Shown one piece after another: positions 57,607-64,000 of a stretch of DNA of 64,000 nt. Made by a program: the position numbers and the translations under genes. Source of the DNA: Mrakia gelida. Taxonomy: Eukaryota; Basidiomycota; Tremellomycetes; Cystofilobasidiales; Mrakiaceae. Location: positions 1,116,001 to 1,180,000 of the forward strand of contig BRON01000005.1 in the NCBI GenBank assembly GCA_024345305.1, read 5' to 3'. The notes beneath the pieces are model-generated. The model ran no database searches. It worked only from the letters and a program-made list of their open reading frames with translations, and was not told the origin of the DNA. Each line of letters starts with the position of its first letter. Positions within the stretch are counted from its first letter, which is position 1.

Positions 57607-59814
57607 ATGTCGACTTTCCTCGGTCCTGAACAGCAGGTAGGCATGCTTCCCCTTTGGCTCGTCTCGCTTTTTTTCTCACGCGCCGGGCCTGGTGAAGCGA
57701 GCGAAGAAAAGACGACTGACGAGACGACCCTTCTTCCTCCTCCTCCTCCTCGTCTCCCTTCTTTCTCCCCCTCCAGTCCGTCTTCAACACCCTCTCAAAT
57801 TGGCCCTGGGATTTGTCAGACTCAAGATCAGAGGTTGATCTCCCCTCTCGCAACTTTTCGTACGCGTTTTCGCCACAGAACTGACTCTGAGCTTTGTCTT
57901 TCTTTCGCGAAGGTCAACTCTCACCTCGCTCCTCTCGCGGACGAGTTCGTCTTCGTCTCTCGCGACGACAAAGAGTTCCCAGTCCTCGCAGACAAACCCA
58001 CCATCGTCGTACCGAGAATCAACCACTCTCAACTACCGCCCGAGACGCTCGAGCTTGTGATGGATAGGATTCAGGTCAACGCTTTCCAGCTGGGAGTCAA
58101 GTTTCGTTCAGCGAATGCGAAGCTCGTGAGTCCTCGACATCCTTCGTCGCGTTTTCTGGTCCCCCGGCGTTTTCGAAGGGGTGCTTTTGAGAGTCGGGGT
58201 GGTGCATAGGGTCTCAAGGAAGACACTGGGATCAGGACAAGGGAAGTGAGCATGGTTTAGGCGTGTGGGAGGAGAGAGAGCGAGGCGAGAGGGGGAGGGG
58301 AGGAGAGAGGCTCGGTGACCGTCGTCGTGTCCTCCTCGCCACGCTGCTTCTCGTTTCTCCACCGCCTTTGCGCTGGAAGAGTGCAAACAACTTGCACTCG
58401 CCTTCTCTGACTGTACGCTCGCGTCCACTTCAAAGTCCGAAGCTCCGGCATCGAGCCGTCGCTGCTGGAGGTCTTCCAAAGGCAAAGGAGGCGACCTCAT
58501 CGTCCTCCTCCCCTCCACTTCCCTTTCCCATCTTCCTGATTCGCTCTCAGCCTTCTTTCTCGCTCCTGCCACTCCATCACTGCTCATGTCACAATCTATC
58601 TCGATCCATGACCCAGCTGACTCGATCTTTCCTCTCTCGCTCTCTTTGATCTCGATCTAGGCCGCCCAAAAAGCTGAAGCTCTCCTCGCCTCGGCTCCTC
58701 AACCCTCTCAAAACTCTGGTCGCTTCGTCGCTCGCTCAGGAACCGGTTCTCCAGCTCCTGTTTCCGATGCTCCCAGAAGGGGACGACCTCCCAAGGCTGG
58801 AAAGGGAAAGGCAGCGAAGGGAAAACCTTACGGTCGAGTGCGTCGCGCCCTTCGTCTTCTCTCGCTTCCCCTCACTCGTTTCCTCTCCGTTCCGCTCCAA
58901 TCCTTCGTATACTGACACACACATCATCTCTCTTTGCATTTCGTCTATCACAGCCCCCTACTCCAGCACCTCCTCCTATCTACCTCACCCCGTCCGAACA
59001 AACCTTCCGTCAATCTCAACACATCTCCCCCAAATCCTTCGTCTTCGTCCGCGACAAATACCTCAGCTACTGGTCCTCCCTCCTCGCCTACCGAAAACTC
59101 TTCGCCTCGCCAGAGGAAGTCCCTCCCGTCGATCCTCTGCCCTTGATCGGAACCGATGGAAGCACGGAGAGGAAGTTCAGACTCGCGGTTGGGAAGTACC
59201 TCGTCGGAGAGGGGAAGATTCCTGGGTACCTGGTTGAGGGACAGAGAGGGGATCCTGGGTTGGTGGGGATCAAGAAGGGGAAGGGTGGGAGGTGGGGGAA
59301 GGGAGTTGGTGGGTTTGGGAAGAAGAAGGTCGCGGCGGGAGGAGGAGGGGACGAGTCGAGTGCGGGGACGACAACGAGTGCGACGGGTGGGATTGATTCG
59401 GGAGCGTCTACTCCTATGGAATCCGAAGCTTCGGCTGGAGGAGCAGGAGGAGGAGGATACTTCCCTTCAGCAACGACGGAGTCGACAACGACGACCAACT
59501 CTCTCCCCTCGCACCTCACACCGAACTCGGACCAGCTCCCCCTCTCAGCCTGCCCACCCTACCTTACCCACCACCAGCATCAATCCTTCACTCCCACTTT
59601 CGACCATCTCACCCTCTCCTCAGCTCCTGGGTCCCGAGCCTCCTCTTCAACCTCGTCCTCGAACGACTCGGCGCGTCCTCACACTCCTCCCGAATCAGCA
59701 GCACCCACTCCCTCTCCCTCGCATCACGAAGCCTCCTCCACGTCGTCGCCGTATCTCACTCTTGCGTCTCTCGCAGCGGTGATGAACATCCCTCTCCCAT
59801 CGGCTCAGGTCTAG
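57607..59814 (+). CDS. AT-hook protein of unknown function
   Basis: The start at 57607 gives MSTFLGPEQQ, spliced to SVFNTLSNWPWDLSDSRSE and VNSHLAPLADEFVFVSRDDK, then TIVVPRINHSQLPPETLELV and MDRIQVNAFQLGVKFRSANA. A small exon GLKEDTGIRTRE (58210-58246) appears to follow, then a long intron to 58660. The next exon has AAQKAEALLASAPQPSQNSG and a canonical AT-hook, RRGRPPKAGKGKAAKGK, which binds the minor groove of AT-rich DNA. A conserved-looking segment then reads SEQTFRQSQHISPKSFVFVR and DKYLSYWSSLLAYRKLFASP. The remainder is Gly, Ser and Pro-rich low complexity to the stop at 59812-59814. I do not recognise the N-terminal domain. A nuclear, chromatin-related role is likely from the AT-hook alone. 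Confidence 0.65.
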
Positions 59815-60415
59815 ACTCGTTCGAAGGTCTCGCTCGTCTTCGGTTTTGCTTAGTTCTCGCTTCGTTGTGTTTCTTTCGCTCCCTCGCTATCTCTCTCTTC
59901 TTTATTTTTGCATAAACCTTACCTCAAGGACCTCTAGGCTCTGCCGGTCTCGTTCGCATACCTTCGTTCCGAGTTTCGACGCGTCGTCTTTCGTCCTCCT
60001 CTTTGCTTCACCGTTTTACCATCACGCTTTCCTTTCACACTTTGCTTCTCTACCTCTTACCCACGCTCGCTCTTTTCTATATCCCCCTTGCTACCCCCGC
60101 ATCTGCTTCATCTGCTTCTATCAAACTCGTTTCCTCTCTCCCCGTCGAACCCCCTTCCTCTTTGCTTCCCTCTCGCTCGTTACGTTTTCTCTCTTCGGCA
60201 CACATCTACCCATGCTTCTTTCACGCTCCTCTTCTTATCTTCTCCAGCAAGAAAACTTCCCTCGACCCAAAATCAGCCCCCGACGACAGACCTTCCAAAT
60301 CGACTCCGGCGACCCCCCTCCGAACTCCTTCTGTCGAGCTCATCGATCGTCCCTCCCTCTCTTCCTCAATCCCCCACCCACTGTCCCTCCCTTCCTCTTC
60401 TCTCTCTCCTCAACA
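59815..60415. other. Intergenic, pyrimidine-rich
   Basis: 601 bp, heavily T/C-rich on the + strand, with one GACGCGTC at 59978-59985. It forms the 3' UTR of the AT-hook gene and the leader of the next one. No gene is seen. Confidence 0.5.
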
Positions 60416-60989
60416 ATGGGTCTCCTCTCCGCCTACCTCTCCCTCTTCTCCCAGCCTCTCGTCCCCCCTCCAGACGCAGCTGAGGATCTCGAGTCCTCCT
60501 CCCCCTCGCCTCACCCCTCCTCCTCCCATCCTCATCCTCACCCGAAGGCTTCGTCTCGAGAGGAGGAGTACGACCCCGTCGAACTAGAAACCATCCCAGC
60601 TCGTCCATCCATGCTCTTCCGGGCTCGAAGCAGTTTCATGAAGATGGTGGGGGCTACGAGGGACGCTGAGGCGGCTGGGTTGGAGGGTGGGGGCATCTTG
60701 GGAGGAGGGAGGGAGAGGAGTGGGAGTAAGAGCTATGGTTCTACGGGGACGACGGAGGTGAGCATACACCCTCAAACCTTTTGACCTTCTTGTTCTCTTG
60801 GGTAAGAAGCTGAGCGAGGTTGTTTCGTTGGGGGTGACGCTGTGGCAGAACGGAACAGGAGGACTAGACCGACCGAACGTAGGAGGTCGACTCGAGAGCA
60901 CGCGAGAAGTCCACCATGTCATTGGGGAGGCTGAGGAGCCGGAGGAGGATGGCAAGTGGATGAAGGAGGGGGAGGGGATTAGACTTTAG
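60416..60989 (+). CDS. Small protein of unknown function, possibly N-myristoylated
   Basis: Two exons joined over a short intron (about 60757-60807, CTTTTGACC branch, GGTAAG acceptor), giving about 170 residues. The start at 60416 gives MGLLSAYLSLF, with Gly2 and Ser6-like spacing that could allow N-myristoylation. A Pro/Ser/His-rich acidic stretch follows, then the more conserved-looking MLFRARSSFMKMVGATRDAE, and a second exon with KLSEVVSLGVTLWQNGTGGL and an acidic tail ending GEGIRL. The second exon has balanced composition and no stop, supporting a real gene. I recognise no family. Confidence 0.55.
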
Positions 60990-61647
60990 AAGGGTGTAGA
61001 AGGGAGATCTGGTCTAGAGAGATCTTGTGAGTTGGGATGGACGATGATGCTTCTGCTTTCGACCACGAAGGGAGGGAGGCGAGAGCGAGGGAGGGAGAGG
61101 CGAGCTGACGTTCGAAGGAAGAAGGATGATGAGGTGCAGACGTTTCGCTTTGGAGAGGGAGTCTCGCCTTGCCTTGTGCGTGGCTCGACTTGCTTGAGGA
61201 GAGACGCGCTCGAGCAAGGCAAGGAGGGTTAAGGACGCAAGACGAAACGAGTCGCGAGCTCATCCGACGCGGTGAACGACCGAGGAATGGAGGAAAGCAG
61301 GGACGAGAAGAGAGACAAAGAGCATGTGAATACGTTGGTGTACATCTTCAGCGGGTATAGAAGAGTCGACGAGGGCTGGCTGCTAAAGAGAGAGGGAAGA
61401 AACGGGAGCGAGGCCGTGAGCTTGACGAGGTCGAACGCGCGAAAGAAGGTGACAAGAAGGGACGAGGTAGAGTTCACTTGATGTTTCGACTCTGGAAGGC
61501 GGACCAAGTCCGAGAGAAGCCGGAGTGAATGATACTGAGGGCTAAGCAAAAGAGGAACAACGAGGTCGAAGGAGGGTCAGACAAAGTCGCGTCGACTTCG
61601 ATTCTCTCGTCGAACAGAGAGCGGACTGACCGACCGACTGTGCGAGT
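60990..61647. other. Convergent intergenic region
   Basis: 658 bp between convergent stops. Purine-rich on the + strand. Open frames are compositional. No gene is seen. Confidence 0.5.
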
Positions 61648-62916
61648 TCACCATTCCGGCTTGAAGCAGAAGATCTTGTGTCGTTTCCAGTGCGCCTTTT
61701 GGTGCTCTGGTTGTGGTGAAAGAGGGGGAAGAGAATGGTGAGCTCGACGAGAGGACGCGAGCGAGAGGAAGAGGAACGACGCGACCAGAGACGAATCTCT
61801 GCAGCAGTAGCGAACTGCAAGACAGTGGGAGAGGCGAAACATGGTCAGCTTGAGTTCTCAGATGCCAGAGAAGATAGAGGAGAAGACTCACTCGACCACA
61901 AACGTCCATCTCGATTCCCTCGTCGCATCGAACCCTCCGGCTTTTCGCCTCGTCGCGGTCGGTTCCATCTCGAATCAGCTCACACGCACTCCAAGCGACG
62001 AAGAGCTCTCTCCCTACGCTCTTCTCCAGAGTCATGTTACAGTCGGTTCCATGCCGGGCGATTTCCGCCAGAGTCGTCAGACTAGCGAGCTCGCGAGGTG
62101 CGACTGGAAAGGGTCCGTCGTCGATGAGGTGCTGGATGAAAGGCAGCCGTTGGAGGAGTCCCTTCCCTGTTGACGGAGCGAACTGGATAGTTATTGAAGC
62201 ACCGATTGGGTCCTGGCTGGTGATTGTGTAGTGGAGTAGGGTTGTGAAGGAGAGGAGGTCGATAGGTGGCTCGTCGTCCTTGACGCGTCGCCCAAAAGAG
62301 GTCAGTCAGATCGGTAGCCAAGGCCACGGATGATGGATGCTAGATACCAGGACGTACTGTAAAAGCGGAGTCGTGAAGGCGTGAGATCTGGACCAGGATG
62401 AGACGACAGAGTTGGCGATTCTCGAGTGGGAACTCTCGAGCGAAACGAGCTCCAGCGGCCGCCTGGGTGCAGCGTCGCAGCCAGAGAGCCTGGTGGACTG
62501 CAGCTGCCGCACCATACCGTTGAGATACGTCCAAACTCTTGTAGACCTCCAAGACTTGTCGGAAGTAGAGAGCGGCAGACTCTTCCTGATGGATGAAAGA
62601 GGGAGGAAAGAAGCGAGCGAAGAGAAGTGGGTTAGATCTGAAAGTGGGGTGAGAAAGAGAAGAGAGACCCAAGGACCTACGAAGAAAGCGATTCCATCAT
62701 CTCCAGACAAAGCGAAAGCTTTCCTAGTCTGAAAGGGAGAAGAAGGAGCGAAGGTTAAGACGTGTGTGAAAGTTGAACGACGGGAGGAAGAGGCAGAGGA
62801 AGGAGGCGGGAGCTCACGTTCTCCTTCATGAGGCGCACTTGCTCGTCTATAGGTCGACCCCCATCCGGACCGAAGTGCAAGAGAGGTTTGACGAGCTGGG
62901 ATGGTGTGAGGGCCAT
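61648..62916 (-). CDS. MYND zinc-finger protein, copy 2
   Basis: The start at 62916 gives MALTPSQLVKPLLHFGPDGG and EQVRLMKENV, then short exon TRKAFALSGDDGIAFF, then a helical exon (EESAALYFRQVLEVYKSLDV, LRRCTQAAAGARFAREFPLE), an exon starting DDEPPIDLLSFTTLLHYTIT, and one with CNMTLEKSVGRELFVAWSAC. The finger is RRVRCDEGIEMDVCGR, CLAVRYCCRE, then HQKAHWKRHKIFCFKPEW: two cysteine pairs, YC, the H and the last C, so the MYND ligand set is complete. Exon layout and C-terminus match the copy at 24976-26280 (HQKQDWKRHKQFCF). No SET domain is present. It shares a 211-bp divergent promoter with the F-box-like gene. Function unknown; likely protein-protein contact. Confidence 0.78.
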
Positions 62917-63126
62917 GATCTTTGAGGAGGAGGAGGAGAAGAAGGAGAAATAGGAAGGAGATGGAAGCCGTTCGAGGTCGCTCGAAATGAGCTCGACCCT
63001 TTCCTCCTCCCTATGCTGGATCCCTCACGACCGTCAGCAACGACAAGATCGCAAGCTCTTGACTTTCACCTCATCCTCATCCTCGCCCTCGCTTCTGTAC
63101 TCTCACGAAGTCCTCGCTCCTCGAAA
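62917..63126. promoter_or_regulatory. Divergent promoter with conserved element
   Basis: 210 bp between outward start codons. 62963-63046 repeats the element of 13533-13620: GGAAGCCGTTCGAGGTC, GAGCTCGACCCTTTCCT, then TCCCTCACGACCG. Distances to the flanking start codons are similar at both sites (47 and 164 bp here, 58 and 161 bp there). Confidence 0.6.
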
Positions 63127-64000
63127 ATGGCAAGCAACGACGACCTCGCTCCTTCTTCTCTCGACCCCCTCCCTCCTCCTCCTCCTCCTTCTTCCCTCCC
63201 TCCCCAAACCCACTCAACCACCCTCTCCTCCCCACCCTCTCGACCCATTCCCATCGAAATCTACGACCACATCCTCCAATTCGCCTTCGGTCGCCATCTC
63301 TCTTCCCTCCCTCTCGAAAATCGACTGGACGAACCTCCTTCCCTCGCTCCCCTCCTCCCTCTCACTCTCGTCTCCAAAGGTCTCCGAGAACTCGTCCTCC
63401 CCTTCCTCTACCACCATCTCATCGTCCGCCGAGGGGAGGACTGGATCCAGCTCCTCGATCAGCAGGGACGGCGGATCCGAAGCCGGAAGCGAACCTGGCT
63501 GTCCTCGATTTCGCAGGCTTGGGCGAGCTGGAGGAGGTGTGCATCGGGAACTGGGGACGAGAGGAAGTTGAGGAGGAGGAGATCGATGCAGCAGCCGACG
63601 TCGAGATGAGAGGAGGACCGTACCGCGACCAGACGGTGAAGGGGGGATATGGATCAACAGAACAGGAACTACGTGAGCGGATCGAACAGAACCTTGGAAT
63701 CCTTCGCTCGACGGGACAAAGCACCTCGGTCCTCGATCTCCTCTCCAAAACGGATCCCCCTCTCCTCCGCCTCTCCCTCGTTCCTTTCGAAAGACACACC
63801 CGTTCCTCGCCAGCTCTTCAATCAACCAAGCTCATCTTTCACCCTCCTGGTTGCGCCGGCCGCTCGGCTCTGGAAGGGGAAGGGAATGTGCTGTCGACCC
63901 TCTTGAGGCTCTCGACGGACTGCTTTCCCTCCTCGAGGTTCAACGTGGATCTCGTCCTGAAGGCGGTCTCGGAGGAGACAAGAAAGTCGTTCCTTGCGTC
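63127..64000 (+). CDS. F-box-like protein, 3' truncated by window, with frame conflict
   Basis: The start at 63127 gives MASNDDLAPSSLDPLPPPPP. The F-box-like helix set reads RPIPIEIYDHILQFAFG then LPLTLVSKGLRELVLPFLYH, with the usual Pro, Ile/Leu and Leu spacing, suggesting a Skp1-binding adaptor of an SCF ubiquitin ligase. Downstream, good coding sequence continues in another frame from about 63500: NLAVLDFAGLGELEEVCIGN, LGILRSTGQSTSVLDLLSKT and CFPSSRFNVDLVLKAVSEET to the window edge. No GT-AG intron with a CTGAC branch connects the two frames. Either a 1-nt sequence error exists near 63430-63500, or the gene is broken. The repeats expected after an F-box cannot be judged here. Confidence 0.6.

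Noticed and set aside
58108..58587. 159-codon open frame on the minus strand inside an intron of the AT-hook gene
   Set aside because: It lies opposite intron and low-complexity sequence, with Ser/Glu/Arg bias from the GC-rich DNA and no motif.
1..64000. tRNA, rRNA, transposon or CRISPR features
   Set aside because: I looked for TTCGAAT-type T-loops with matching stems, terminal inverted repeats, reverse transcriptase or transposase motifs and regular direct repeats, and found none that held up.

Overview
This window is nuclear DNA of a fungus. The genes are split by many short introns (mostly about 50-110 nt) with GTGAGT or GTTCGT donors and a very constant GCTGAC branch point 20-45 nt before the acceptor. 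Intergenic DNA is short and pyrimidine-rich, and the products are typical of Basidiomycota. The intron style, the high GC and the MYND and F-box genes suggest a Pucciniomycotina red yeast (Microbotryomycetes-like). That placement is inference, not proof.

Layout. 1-4154 (+): 3' part of a GPI-anchored S41-type protease. 4657-6074 (+): multipass membrane protein with an unresolved exon model. 6577-8956 (-): LEA2-domain membrane protein. 10072-11828 (+): secreted double-psi beta-barrel protein. 12241-13475 (-): FAM72-like zinc protein, divergent from 13694-16394 (+), a metal-dependent amidohydrolase. 17089-22194 (+): cytosolic leucyl-tRNA synthetase. 22521-24386 (+): EB1/Mal3 microtubule plus-end protein. 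24976-26280 (-): MYND zinc-finger protein. 26546-28400 (-): electron transfer flavoprotein beta subunit. 29791-33293 (+): NCS2 purine permease. 33617-36560 (-): ACOT9-like acyl-CoA thioesterase, divergent from 36909-37893 (+), a diamine-acetyltransferase-like GNAT. 39094-40684 (+): sphinganine C4-hydroxylase (SUR2). 41426-43083 (+): SAM methyltransferase. 43374-45737 (+): nucleoporin SEH1. 46986-49721 (+): HSF-type transcription factor. 50670-54164 (-): RCC2-like protein carrying a C-terminal PHD finger. 54493-55677 and 56081-57433 (-): two tandem AP-2 sigma adaptor genes. 57607-59814 (+): AT-hook protein. 60416-60989 (+): small unknown protein. 61648-62916 (-): second MYND protein. 63127-end (+): F-box-like protein cut by the window edge.

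There is no pathway cluster; this is ordinary housekeeping gene content. The most unusual signals are four. (1) The palindrome GACGCGTC occurs about 30 times, and none of the copies lies in an exon I could assign with confidence. (2) A roughly 70-bp promoter element is shared by two unrelated divergent gene pairs 49 kb apart. (3) A tandem AP-2 sigma duplication in which one copy lacks the two 3'-most introns. (4) A set of long introns of about 380-620 nt against a background of about 50-110 nt. No RNA genes, transposons or CRISPR arrays were recognised.

Coordinates of multi-exon genes span from the start to the stop codon, introns included.
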